NCBI RefSeq assembly: GCF_022921115.1
Contig: NZ_CP095075.1
Location: 62,001 to 126,000 of the forward strand
Source: Halobacillus amylolyticus
GTDB lineage: Bacteria; Bacillota; Bacilli; Bacillales; Halobacillaceae
Length of the DNA stretch: 64,000 bases
Direction: 5' to 3'
Part shown: piece by piece, positions 43,358 through 52,864 of the stretch
Layout: every line of letters begins with the position of its first letter
Numbering within the stretch: position 1 is the stretch's first letter
The notes under the pieces: generated by a model
What the model saw: only the letters and a program-made list of their open reading frames with translations
Database searches by the model: none
What the model was told of the DNA's origin: nothing
Position numbers and translations under genes: made by a program

Positions 43358-45289
43358 ATGAATGGATTTACTTTACGGACATGTATATTGTCTTACTTTA
43401 TTTTGTTCTTCTTTTTATTATTTGCCTATGCCTCACCTGCAGGAGCCCATTCTTCACTAGAAGAAACGTTCCCCAAAGGGGGGGAAGTTTTGGAGGGACC
43501 ACCTTCAACGATTGAGGTTTGGTTTCAAGACCCCGTCGTTATTCACGAGGGTTCTATCAAGGTGATCAATTCAAAGGGTAAAGAAGTCCCTGTTTTAAAG
43601 TCTGAACAAGATCCTAAAGATGCAGGGCATGTTATTACAAAATTAGATAAAGAATTAGCACCTGGAGAGTTCACAGTAAAAATTAACGTAATTGCTCAAG
43701 ATGGGTTTATCATTGAGGAGGAGTTTAGATTTTCGATTAGTAATGCAGCAAAGTCTGAATCTGAGGAATTAAAACTAGTTAAATCAAATGTTTCTGATGG
43801 AGAAATACACAAAGGGCCCCCGGGACAAATAGAATTATGGTTCAATCAACCAGTTGAAGTAAGAGCCATTGGCATTTTTAATAGTCGATATCAGCCCGTT
43901 GGAACGAAAAGACCACAGGTCGATTCGGATAACCCTAGGCACATATCTGTTCCAATTTCAAACACACTTTCCCCTGGGACTTATCAATTAACTTGGAGTG
44001 CTTCACCGACTAATAAAGAAATGCAGACCGTTCTAAATAACAAACAAGGTGTCTTTTATTTTGCGGTTGACAAGTTTTCTTCGATGACACCCGAAAATAC
44101 GGGTGATTTTGACTGGGATACTCTCAGTTTCTCCATTGGACTTAAGCAATTAGCCTACTGGTTAACGTTTATTGGGTTAACAATTTTGTTCGGAATATCA
44201 TGGTTTTATTCAATCCTCCTAAAAAATAGGCTTAAAAAAACCCTGCAAAAGAGCACACAGCTTCTATTTTATCTAGTCAGCCTAGTAGGAATGACTTTAC
44301 TAATTGTTCATCATAGATTGGATCTTCCCGAATTAGCAATAAAAGAATTTTTATTGTTAAAGTTCACATGGATACCTATTTTACAGATTATTCTCCTCTC
44401 CCTAGGTATGTGGATAAAAAAGATGCGTTTAATATTATTCGGTATAGCCTTAATATTATGGCCCTTTATCATTGGTCATGCCTCTTATCCACGTTACGGC
44501 GGTTACATTACTATGATCATGACTGCTTTTCATATTATTGCAGTAGCCATTTGGATGGGGGGACTTTTTTCACTCATTGCCAAACCGAAACATCTAGAAA
44601 GAAAGGAATGGCTACAAAGAGTCGGTCCCACTTTTTCTAACTGGGCCATGATAAGTGTTAGTGTCATCCTATTTACTGGTATCTGGATGACGGTCGAGTT
44701 TCTGCCCTCTACTTCATTAGAAAGTTTTTTAGAAAGCGAATGGGGTAGGTCTTTACTAATTAAGACAGTACTGTTCTTTTTATTAATCATAATAGGATAT
44801 GTCCAACGAAAAACGGTTAAGCAACTTAGTTCCAAATTTACGTTTTCCTTTTTCAAAAGAGTTAGAATAGAAGCAGTATATGGGCTCATCATTTTCTTTT
44901 TTGCGGCATCTTTAGTTGCGGCTAACCCTAGTGCAGCTGAACAAGGAGTTTATAGGGAAACACCAGAAGCACCAAATAATTTGGATTTGAATGTTGAAAT
45001 TACTCCGCTAGAGATGGGGTTAAATACCATTACGTTAGAATTCAAAGAAAACCCTAAAATTAGAAATGTGAAAGTCGAACTGAGTATGCCACCTACATGG
45101 CAAGTTGAAAATAATGCGTTTCAAGTTGGGAAAGGAATATATAAATTGACCGGAAATTTACTACATGGTGCTGGAACGATTAATATGAAAGTGAAAGTTC
45201 TGATGGAAAATGGGAAAGAGGTTCGGTTACCATACACGATTGTGGTGCCTGGGGAAGTACGTAATCAAAGCGAAAATACTTCCATTTGA
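43358..45289 (+). CDS. CopC-CopC-CopD fusion (YcnJ-like)
   Basis: Large copper protein (643 aa). Signal peptide (1-31) ending AHSS, which places His at the mature N-terminus as in CopC. Two CopC-like domains follow (VLEGPPSTIEVWFQDPV, and IHKGPPGQIELWFNQPV), then about eight helices of CopD (residues 255-520, with HASYPRYGGYITMIMTAFHI and MGGLFSLI) and a C-terminal outward beta domain. It probably binds and imports or senses copper across the membrane. YcnJ of Bacillus has one CopC part. AGAAAGG upstream. It follows the ccm operon. Confidence 0.88.
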   Translation: MNGFTLRTCILSYFILFFFLLFAYASPAGAHSSLEETFPKGGEVLEGPPSTIEVWFQDPVVIHEGSIKVINSKGKEVPVLKSEQDPKDAGHVITKLDKELAPGEFTVKINVIAQDGFIIEEEFRFSISNAAKSESEELKLVKSNVSDGEIHKGPPGQIELWFNQPVEVRAIGIFNSRYQPVGTKRPQVDSDNPRHISVPISNTLSPGTYQLTWSASPTNKEMQTVLNNKQGVFYFAVDKFSSMTPENTGDFDWDTLSFSIGLKQLAYWLTFIGLTILFGISWFYSILLKNRLKKTLQKSTQLLFYLVSLVGMTLLIVHHRLDLPELAIKEFLLLKFTWIPILQIILLSLGMWIKKMRLILFGIALILWPFIIGHASYPRYGGYITMIMTAFHIIAVAIWMGGLFSLIAKPKHLERKEWLQRVGPTFSNWAMISVSVILFTGIWMTVEFLPSTSLESFLESEWGRSLLIKTVLFFLLIIIGYVQRKTVKQLSSKFTFSFFKRVRIEAVYGLIIFFFAASLVAANPSAAEQGVYRETPEAPNNLDLNVEITPLEMGLNTITLEFKENPKIRNVKVELSMPPTWQVENNAFQVGKGIYKLTGNLLHGAGTINMKVKVLMENGKEVRLPYTIVVPGEVRNQSENTSI

Positions 45290-45439
45290 CTAAAAGATAT
45301 TTGCCCCTGTAGTGGAGAAACTTGTTTGGTTAAATATTACTCCTCAAATAAATTACTGAACATAACAACCGATCTAAGTTTCTTCCATGATACAGAGGTT
45401 TGTATTTGTATCAAATAATAAATCGATAGGGGGTGCTTT

Positions 45440-46039
45440 ATGAATACAATACACCATGGCTTCTGGACATATTTTATCTTTCGAAAAAAAAGGCAACTGG
45501 TTAAGTGGTTTGTCATAGGTTCAATTGCACCAGATATTATCTATTTTGTGATGTTTCTGTATTTAGGTGTACAGAAGGAAATACTAACCCTTTCTTTATT
45601 GCTAGATCTATTTAAGATGCCAATGTTTGGATTTCCTTCAGATAGTTCAAACATGGCTTTGACTCAATTACATGACTTTATTTTAGAAATGTTTCAGCAT
45701 CCCATTGTAGAGATTTTACGATTTACTGGACATTCCTTGTTCGTTTGGACCGTTCTTTCAGGTCTGGTATATTGGAGAATGGGTTTTAAGCTTTCTCCAC
45801 TTAAGGCTTTTTTATTGGGGTGGTCAGGACATATCCTTACAGACCTATTAACCCATGCAACGGATGCTACACCCATTTTATATCCTTTGAGTGATTTAAT
45901 TATACGAGGCCCCATTTCATACTGGAATCCGGATTACTATGGTAAAGAGTTTAATATAGTCAATAACATCCTACTTGTTTTGGCAACTGTTTATTTAATA
46001 ATAAGGTTTCTGCAAAGGGTGACAAATAGGGGGAAATAA
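45440..46039 (+). CDS. Membrane-bound metal-dependent hydrolase-like protein
   Basis: 199 residues, about four helices, with conserved His/Asp at membrane edges: NTIHHGFW, IAPDIIY, FTGHSLFVW and SGHILTDLLTHATDATPILYPL, then ISYWNPDYYG. The pattern fits the zinc-dependent phospholipase C-like or YdjM/DUF457 family. Substrate unknown. AGGGGGTG precedes the ATG. It stands alone after the CopC-CopD gene. Confidence 0.65.
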   Translation: MNTIHHGFWTYFIFRKKRQLVKWFVIGSIAPDIIYFVMFLYLGVQKEILTLSLLLDLFKMPMFGFPSDSSNMALTQLHDFILEMFQHPIVEILRFTGHSLFVWTVLSGLVYWRMGFKLSPLKAFLLGWSGHILTDLLTHATDATPILYPLSDLIIRGPISYWNPDYYGKEFNIVNNILLVLATVYLIIRFLQRVTNRGK

Positions 46040-46334
46040 AGTTTTCATAACAAAGCTATATTTGACAAGAATCGTAAACCTATGTATAAGTTGTTTCATC
46101 AATAGAATTATAAATTTATTGGAGAAAATAACAAGAATTCCACTTATTTTAGGATGTGGGATATAACTGAAGGTTGGAAGGCGATAACCACTGAATAGAT
46201 AAAATAGAAGCAATGGACCGCAGACAAAAAAATATCGTTTTCCCTAAGTCTTTCACAATACACATTCATCAACTTTTTGACTTGGATTAGTATTTATAAT
46301 ACATCCCTTTATTCATAAATTAGCGCTAGTAATA

Positions 46335-46547
46335 TTATCCCCCTGTCACTATAGGAATAACTCCTAACTTAACATACTCTGACGTAACATCCATTATAAA
46401 CACGAGGATAAAAAGGATTACTCCATAGGAGATCACAAGTTTTGCAAGACTTCGAGCTGCCCTTGTAAATTTAAGGACTGTTAAAGCGAAAATTATTGTG
46501 GTAAGTGTGATTAGGATGGATAAGGCATTCTGTACTAAGAAGTCCAT
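46335..46547 (-). CDS. Small membrane protein, unknown
   Basis: About 70 residues with two helices (NALSILITLTTIIFALTVL and LVISYGVILFILVFIM). ATG 46547 with GGAGGT six bases upstream on the minus strand. No family is recognised. It is flanked by long gene-free stretches, so a regulatory or stress-related micro-protein is possible but unproven. Confidence 0.5.
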   Translation of the reverse strand: MDFLVQNALSILITLTTIIFALTVLKFTRAARSLAKLVISYGVILFILVFIMDVTSEYVKLGVIPIVTGG

Positions 46548-46553
46548 GCTCAC

Positions 46554-46991
46554 ACCTCCTCCCCTATATAAAGTTAACTACTTGAAACATGTTTCCCCCT
46601 TATAAAAAATCACTATTAGATGGTTGGAAAATACCCCTACACGGTTTAATTCTATACATATAACTTAATTACCTTCCCATACCCATTAAACTGACTGGTT
46701 ATCTACAGAGGAGTTGAATTCCTTAAACGAGAGATCATCTTTCGGATATATATTGGATTGTCGGTTTTCTAGCGCTACTTTCACTTTTTGGGGGGATTTG
46801 TCTTTATTATTAGAACGAGTGTTTAATGTAAGGGTGGCTAAAACACTTCTACTGATGTCTGACCTCCTTCATTGTTTCTCACTAACAATATAATTGATAA
46901 TTTTGCAGATTTAGTGCAGATAATTCAGCCGATTGATTCAGTATTGATATGTGGAGAATGGTTAAAGTATTAGGGATAAGGAGGTATTAAA
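46554..46991. other. Gene-free spacer
   Basis: About 440 bases, AT-rich, between the small minus-strand gene and the copper-storage-like gene. I see no supported gene. Confidence 0.4.
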
Positions 46992-47336
46992 ATGGGAGTA
47001 TTACCAACATCACCGTCAAACATGGATACATGTATTGAAGCTTGTTTTCAATGCCTAAGAGCATGTGAAGAATGTCTGACAGCTTGCTTGCAAGAACCTG
47101 ATGTACAAACAAGGGTTAAATGTATTCAAACATTAAATGACTGCGCTGAGATTTGTAATCAATCAGTACAGTATATGTCGCGTAACAGTGCATTTTCACC
47201 CCAATTGTGCAGCCTATGTGCAACGATTTGTGAGCAATGTGCAGAAGAATGTGAGCAGTTAAAAGACACGCATTGCCAAGAATGCGCAAAAATCTGCCGG
47301 CAATGTGCAGAAGAATGCCGTAAAATGGCTGGTTGA
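46992..47336 (+). CDS. Four-helix-bundle copper-binding protein (Csp/YhjQ-like)
   Basis: 114 residues with 19 cysteines, spaced CxxC/CxxxC along four helices (CIEACFQCLRACEECLTAC, CAEIC, CSLCATICEQCAEECEQ, CQECAKICRQCAEEC). This is the signature of copper-storage proteins that bundle many Cu(I) ions in the core. No signal peptide, so cytosolic like Csp3. AAGGAGG upstream. It fits the copper theme of the island. Confidence 0.9.
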   Translation: MGVLPTSPSNMDTCIEACFQCLRACEECLTACLQEPDVQTRVKCIQTLNDCAEICNQSVQYMSRNSAFSPQLCSLCATICEQCAEECEQLKDTHCQECAKICRQCAEECRKMAG

Positions 47337-47349
47337 TTTTTAACTGCTA

Positions 47350-47385
47350 AGTAGAGTGTCGGGAAACGTTTCCCGACACTCTACT
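47350..47385. repeat. Perfect 36-base palindrome
   Basis: The arms AGTAGAGTGTCGGGAAAC and GTTTCCCGACACTCTACT are exact inverse complements with no spacer, 14 bases after the copper-storage gene. It may terminate transcription, but no T run follows; an operator or cruciform is also possible. Confidence 0.65.
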
Positions 47386-47545
47386 AGTATTCATTAAAAA
47401 GTTTTTATAATTGTAGAGTATAAAGTGAAACTCCAGTCAGTGACGAAAAGATTGACGAGATTGGCTAACCAAGGGGAGGTATAGTCAATTTTAATAAGGG
47501 CATAGATGAATTGGAAAGTTGTGCTAGTGAGCACAGAATCAAAAG

Positions 47546-49109
47546 TTGCGAGGTGAAACAATTATGGATTACTCATTATGGCTTTCTATCGTTCCTTCTA
47601 TTATTGCCATTGCATTAGCAACCTGGACAAAGCAAGTGATTCCTTCCTTGTTGATCGGTTTATGGGTAGGTAGTTTTATAATAACCGGTTCCTTTCTCGG
47701 ATCTATTTCTCAAACCGTGGAGTATATTGTGGGTGTTTTGTCTGATCCAGGTAACCTTGATATCCTCCTTTTTTTATTTGTGTTCAGTGGTTTAGTGGCG
47801 CTTATCCAACTTTCAGGGGGTGTGCAGGCTTTTGCACGTTTCATGGAAAATTACATTAATAATGCAAAGAAGACATTAATTGTTTCGTGGCTTTTACTAC
47901 CTATAACCTTTATTGACTGTGGGTTTCGTGTGGTGGCTACAGGGTCAATTATGAAACCCTTGGCTGAAAAATTCTCGGTTTCTAGGGAGCGTTTAGCGTA
48001 TATGTTAAATAATTCGGCTAGTCCTGTTATTGTGTTAATTCCTGTTGCCACTACTTATATCGGTTATATCCTTGGAGTATTAGGAAAAGGCATGGATGCT
48101 GCAGGGGTTGAAGGTTCGGCTTTTCAGCTTTTTTTAGCCAGTATCCCTTTTCAGTTCTTTAGCTTTACATCGGTTGCCATAGCATTGCTTTCTGTGATTG
48201 TTGGATGGAATTTTGGGAAAATGAAACAAATGATCCAATCATCCCAAGGAGACGATGCTAAATCTCGTAATCAAGGGAATCCCTCTTTATCGACCGCCCG
48301 TTCTATGGAAATGTCCAAAGAACTTGGAAACACGGATAAGTCGGACACTTCCAAAGACCAAATGGGTGTTACTTCAAAAGGGGATATGGAGCAAATGGAT
48401 ATGGGTATAGGCGAAGCATCCTTAAAACCCCGATTGTTTAATCTTTTACTTCCGATTTTTGTGTTAATCCCCTTGAGCTTTTATTTGATATGGTGGAGTG
48501 GTCAAAAGGAGGCTGAAGGTCAAAGTATTATTGAAATATTCACCGCAGCTAACCCTTCAAGATCCATGTTCTTAGCGTTATTCATTACAGTGATGTTTAC
48601 GGCAGCATTATATCTAATTCAGGGGATTAAATTAAAAGAAATGACTGATAAGTTTATTAAAGGCGGAAATAAGCTAATGACAACCATTGTTATATTAGCA
48701 GTTGCATGGCCGATATCTGATGTATCCCAGGACCTCGGGCTAACGGATCTGATTCAAATCACCTTGGGCGGAGCACTGACGCCTGTATGGGTGCCAGTGA
48801 TAGTGTTCATAGTGTCTGGATCTGTAACTTATTTTATTGGTTCTTCTTGGGGGCGTGGGCCTTAATGATGCCTATTGCTATTCCACTTGCAGTGGCGACT
48901 GGGGTAGTATCCCTCTTGCGGTAGCTGCAGTTTTATCTGGAGGTACGTTTGGTGATGTTACCTCACCAGTGTCAGGCATGACAGCAATGTCTGCTGGTGC
49001 AGCAGGGGCTGACCACATGAAGTATGTTCGAGCGATGACACCTTACAACCTCATAGCCGCATCATTAGCAGCAGGCCTATTTATCGTAGTGCCCTTTTTT
49101 ATCACTTGA
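47546..49109 (+). pseudogene. NhaC-type Na+/H+ antiporter, two frameshifts
   Basis: Antiporter of the NhaC family (about 520 residues when restored, about 12 helices). Conserved segments include TKQVIPSLLIGLWVGS, FIDCGFRVVATGSIM and NNSASPVIVLIPV. The frame breaks at SSWGRGP (about 48852): one missing base restores SSWGTWALMMPIAIPLAVATG, and a second missing base near 48902 restores GSIPLAVAAVLSGGTFGDVTSPVSGM to the stop at 49107. Both breaks sit in G runs. The gene is either recently dead or a victim of base-calling slips. A Met/Asp/Ser-rich loop (about 235-300) is unusual for NhaC. RBS GAGGTG. Confidence 0.75.
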
Positions 49110-49288
49110 GTAAAAAACATGGAAAACCATCCAGGCAGACTCATGCAATTCCACAAATTGATGCACAGTCAGTAAGTGTTTTAATATCCTTGTGCGTAGG
49201 CTCTGGGTTGGCACTACACCTGGCCAACTCATTATTCTCAAATAAGTGGAATGGATGTGAAGTAAACAATATTACTGAGTAAATTATG

Positions 49289-49320
49289 AAGCCAGTACCT
49301 GTGAAAAGGAACTGGCTTTT
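49289..49320. terminator. Shared terminator
   Basis: AAGCCAGT pairs with ACTGGCTT around a loop that can add ACC/GGA-type pairs; T-rich on one side. It separates the antiporter and the convergent coat gene. Confidence 0.65.
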
Positions 49321-49804
49321 ACTTATTTAATATGTGCTGTAAATGCTGGTACGTATCGATTTGATCCTGAACAGATACATGCGGTACAAATGCCCAACCC
49401 ATTCTTTTGATAAGTTCACCATATCTTTCCTGTAATGCAGCTTGCAGTGCCATCTCAATATGTGCACGTCGAACATTAGGATTCTTCATCATTAAAGCAG
49501 AGACAAAGTTGTTATCTGCCATAGACTTTGTTCCAGCCCGTGCTTCTAAAGCAATCGATTTATTGTTTAATGTATTTTGTCCCCATGCTTCTTCTGGACG
49601 ATACTGATCCCCTGTAAAGGATTCGAGGGATGGGACTTCGATATATCCGTTTTGATACGGATTGATCAGCATTAACATCACTTTAACGTGAATTACCTCG
49701 ATTTGAAGATCAATGATTTGCTTTAATTCAGCATTTGTTACCTCATTATGGTAATATTTTAGCTTACTAAGCATTCCTTCATGGGTTGACAGATGTTCAG
49801 CCAT
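49319..49804 (-). CDS. CotF-like spore coat protein (second)
   Basis: 161 residues, helical, matching the CotF pattern: HEGMLSKLKYYHNEVTN, IIDLQIEVIHVKVMLMLI, a linker, then KSMADNNFVSALMMKNP, RAHIEMALQAAL and LIKRMGWAFVP. It is a distant relative of the protein at 16242-16808. Spore coat or spore-related role by family only. Its 3' end meets the antiporter terminator. Confidence 0.6.
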   Translation of the reverse strand: MAEHLSTHEGMLSKLKYYHNEVTNAELKQIIDLQIEVIHVKVMLMLINPYQNGYIEVPSLESFTGDQYRPEEAWGQNTLNNKSIALEARAGTKSMADNNFVSALMMKNPNVRRAHIEMALQAALQERYGELIKRMGWAFVPHVSVQDQIDTYQHLQHILNK

Positions 49805-50043
49805 CAGGATATCTTCCCCAAAATAACGTCATCTACTTATTACCGTATGAGAAAGAAACAATAAATGTGGGGAAGATATCAGTCGTTTATTTTAGCTTTT
49901 CTAAACTTTAAAAGTTTTGCAATGGTGGCAACAATTACTGTACTTAAGGACATCAAGACCCAATAACGGGGCTAGAAATATTTCCTAATGAAATAAGGAC
50001 TCCTGTGGGAGATCCCCAGGCATAAATCCTACCGATTAAACAA

Positions 50044-50072
50044 TTGACTTATATACTATAGGGGGGTATTAT
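50044..50072 (+). promoter_or_regulatory. CsoR-controlled promoter of ydhK-like gene
   Basis: TTGACT (50044-50049) and TATTAT (50067-50072) form a good sigma-A promoter with 17-base spacing. ATACTATAGGGGGGTAT (50053-50069) lies inside, close to the CsoR operator pattern. Predicts copper induction. Confidence 0.75.
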
Positions 50073-50104
50073 ATACTTAAGCCAATTTTTGAAGGAGGAT
50101 AAAG

Positions 50105-50686
50105 ATGAAAAGCAGGAAAATAATGGTGGCAATCACTTTACTCATCTCTGCATTCTTACTAGCCGCGTGTGCCGGTAATAATGAAGAAAAGAGATCGGAA
50201 GAAAATGAGGAGAACACAAACACTGAATCTAGTTCTGATGAACATTCGGGCATGAACCATTCAAGTTCGGGTGAAGTTCCTGAGGATTTGGCTGCAGCAG
50301 AGAACCCGACCTATGAGGTAGGAAGTCAAGTCATCATCGAAGAAGGCCACATGAAAGGAATGGAGGGTGCTGAAGCAACCATTACTGGTGCCTATACTAC
50401 TACTGCTTATGTTGTTTCCTACACCCCTACCACAGGCGGTGAAAGAGTAGAAGATCATAAATGGGTCATACATGAAGAAATAAAGAACGCTGGTGAAGAG
50501 CCTTTGGAACCCGGAACAGAGGTAACACTAAATGCATCACATATGAAAGGAATGGAGGGTGCAACGGCTGAAATCGAATCAGCCAAACAAACAACTGTAT
50601 ATATGATTACTTATACTCCAACTACCGGTGGGGAAAAAGTGACCAATCATAAATGGGTAACAAGAAGTGAATTATCGACTAAATAA
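50105..50686 (+). CDS. ydhK: YdhK-family lipoprotein (DUF1541)
   Basis: 193 residues. Lipoprotein signal with lipobox LAACAGN near residue 22, a Glu/Ser/Asn/His linker (SSDEHSGMNHSSSG), then two near-identical repeats of the DUF1541 type: HMKGMEGAEATITGAYTTTA, VSYTPTTGGERVEDHKWV and HMKGMEGATAEIESAKQTTV, ITYTPTTGGEKVTNHKWV. The repeated HMKGMEG offers His/Met ligands for copper. The promoter contains a CsoR-like operator. RBS AAGGAGGAT. Confidence 0.9.
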   Translation: MKSRKIMVAITLLISAFLLAACAGNNEEKRSEENEENTNTESSSDEHSGMNHSSSGEVPEDLAAAENPTYEVGSQVIIEEGHMKGMEGAEATITGAYTTTAYVVSYTPTTGGERVEDHKWVIHEEIKNAGEEPLEPGTEVTLNASHMKGMEGATAEIESAKQTTVYMITYTPTTGGEKVTNHKWVTRSELSTK

Positions 50687-50717
50687 AGTTTTAATAAGAC
50701 GATATATGCTAAATCCA

Positions 50718-50755
50718 TCAAAAGAGCTTATCCTTAAAGGGGTGAGCTCTTTTAA
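50718..50755 (+). terminator. Rho-independent terminator
   Basis: AAAAGAGCT pairs with AGCTCTTTT after the lipoprotein gene. Confidence 0.8.
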
Positions 50756-51429
50756 GTTCAGAAGAACTTTTAACCACCCGTTTACCAGCGTAAATCTCCT
50801 AATTTTATTAAAAAATTGTTGAAGATCCCTTCAAGGGGAATATAATATTTCTCCACCCCAAATTTCGGATTTTTAAACGAAGGGAACATATGATCCGGTA
50901 TAATAACTTCAGAGAAGGAAGGAATCTTCTTCATTTTGTAACCTCCCCTGATAAATCAAAATTGCTACAGGTCCTTCCTTCTCTCCTGTTACTCAAAGTG
51001 TTCAACTTGAGTACACCCTGTACATGCAAAATAAAATATTAAGGTTATTAATTACTATTTAAATTACGTAGTCAAAATTGTCTTCTATGCCGGATAAGAC
51101 CATTCAAAGGAAGGTACCTACCGGCAATAGATAAAGAAGCACAGGAAGAAGGAAAGTGACACTAAGCACCCCGGTGGAGAATTGGATCCCCGTGGTATGA
51201 TGAATTAGGCTTTTTTTGAACTTCCTTAATGTTGTAAAATCATTAATTTCCTGAAGCTACCCCGACTCATAAAAAGCTTGAAGATTTGACTCAGACCTAT
51301 GGTTTTCCATTTATTTTAAAGTCTTTTATTATTAATTTGCTTTCAGGATTCAGCCTATAAGTTTAAAATATGACGTCTTCGTGATTCATTTGACTTATAT
51401 TCAATTTAATGAGTAGTTTCCACTACTAG
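50756..51429. other. Gene-free 0.7-kb spacer
   Basis: No supported gene. TATAAT at 50900-50905 precedes a 13-base inverted repeat (see next feature). The remainder is AT-rich without clear motifs. Confidence 0.45.
50911..50984. repeat. 13-base inverted repeat with long loop
   Basis: AGAGAAGGAAGGA (50911-50923) and TCCTTCCTTCTCT (50972-50984) are exact inverse complements with 48 bases between, starting six bases after a TATAAT box. It may be a small structured RNA or an operator pair. Confidence 0.4.
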
Positions 51430-52782
51430 TTATTCAACGGTTTTGCTAATAGTAAATTCTTCTTTGAGAATCTGTTCCCCTTGTGGAAAATTAAACTCTA
51501 TTTGCCACCCTCCTACACCGTGAAGGTTATATTTTTTGGCTAATCGGTATTTGGCCAAAAGACTTCTTGCATCCTCAAACCACACTTCATGACGAACACC
51601 GTTTTCATCTGTATATCTAAACCACGGGGCACCTGACCTATGATCATAATGAATCACGCTGCCATGTTCAATTGCCTTCTCTAAAGCATACCGTTGTGAA
51701 TAAGCTTCTGCTTCAACATTCTTATCTGATAAAGGCCAATCGTAAGCATAAAGTGGTATACCCAAAATGATTTTTTCATTGGAAATGACAGATGTGGCAT
51801 AATTTAGAGTCTTTCTTATACTACTAATAGGTGCTATCGGACCGGGTTTCCCACCAAGCCAATGCCAATCATAAGTCATTAAAAATAGAAAGTCAGCATG
51901 TTGGCCCAGTGTTTGATAGTCATAGGCAGCGTTCCAACTTGGTGTGTTCGGACCACTCAATGGTGGAACGGCAAGAGCTACCTCCATTCCTACAGGATGA
52001 AGTCTGTTGCTTAATTCTTTTATAAATTGATTAAATAATGACTTGTCCTTTTGCTTTAAACCTTCAAAGTCAATGACGACTCCTTTCAGGTCATACTTGT
52101 TTAGAACCTTGTATATGTTTTCAGTCAAGTTGTGCCTTGCCTGTTTGTTTGAAAGCAAATGATGGGCAAGCTGTTCATCAAAGCCTTTAGAAGGAGACAG
52201 GTTTGTAACCGTTGCATAAGGAGTTATATTGCGTTTCCAAAGGCGATTTTTGAACGTTTCCATGTGTGGTAAATCACTTAATTGACCGTTATAGTCTGGA
52301 TGATACTCAAAGGCTGCAATACTGGAGAGAAATTTTAGTTTTTGTTCTATATTACTCTTGTCTTCATTCATTAAGATCGATGAAGGATACGCAAAAGCTC
52401 CAATCATGATATTTGGCCGGTTTGAGGGACCGGGAATGGCAAGGTGTTGTCCGGGAATAATCCGATTTGACTTCAAACTGTTTCTCTTTATTAATTGTGA
52501 AACAGTTAGTTGGTGTCTTTGAGCGATTTTCCACAGACTATCTCCTTTTTCAACGATATAGGTGTCTCCCTGAATGAGTAACGATTGTCCAGGTGACAAT
52601 TTATTTATATTTCGTAAACCATTGGTCTTAGTGATATCATCAACACCTACATTGTACTTGGAAGCAATTTCCTTAGCGGTATCACCATGTTTTACAACGT
52701 AAATCACAGATGCAAAAACAGGGTTCGCTGAGTTTAAAACGAAAATAAAGGATAGGATACAGATCGAAATTTTATACAGCAA
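51430..52782 (-). CDS. SleL/YaaH-like spore glucosaminidase
   Basis: 450 residues. Signal segment (1-24), two LysM wall-binding modules (VVKHGDTAKEIASKYNVG, and IVEKGDSLWKIAQRHQLT), then a GH18 barrel (residues 125-440) with the catalytic strand GVVIDFEGL (Asp-x-Glu) and late YDWPLSDKN, GVGGWQIEF. It cuts glycan strands, in spores the cortex during germination. It is close to YaaH/YdhD/SleL in layout. It is separate from cdaS by 82 bases and may be coexpressed in the forespore (inference). Confidence 0.88.
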   Translation of the reverse strand: MLYKISICILSFIFVLNSANPVFASVIYVVKHGDTAKEIASKYNVGVDDITKTNGLRNINKLSPGQSLLIQGDTYIVEKGDSLWKIAQRHQLTVSQLIKRNSLKSNRIIPGQHLAIPGPSNRPNIMIGAFAYPSSILMNEDKSNIEQKLKFLSSIAAFEYHPDYNGQLSDLPHMETFKNRLWKRNITPYATVTNLSPSKGFDEQLAHHLLSNKQARHNLTENIYKVLNKYDLKGVVIDFEGLKQKDKSLFNQFIKELSNRLHPVGMEVALAVPPLSGPNTPSWNAAYDYQTLGQHADFLFLMTYDWHWLGGKPGPIAPISSIRKTLNYATSVISNEKIILGIPLYAYDWPLSDKNVEAEAYSQRYALEKAIEHGSVIHYDHRSGAPWFRYTDENGVRHEVWFEDARSLLAKYRLAKKYNLHGVGGWQIEFNFPQGEQILKEEFTISKTVE

Positions 52783-52864
52783 TTTTTTTTAACACCTTTC
52801 ATGTTTTGATAATTTTTATGGCCTTAATCCCCGCTTATTTTTTCTACTTAGAAGATCATAATTT

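Noticed and set aside
47546..49109. Programmed frameshift in the antiporter gene
   Set aside because: Two shifts within 60 bases would be needed, and no slippery heptamer with a downstream structure is evident.
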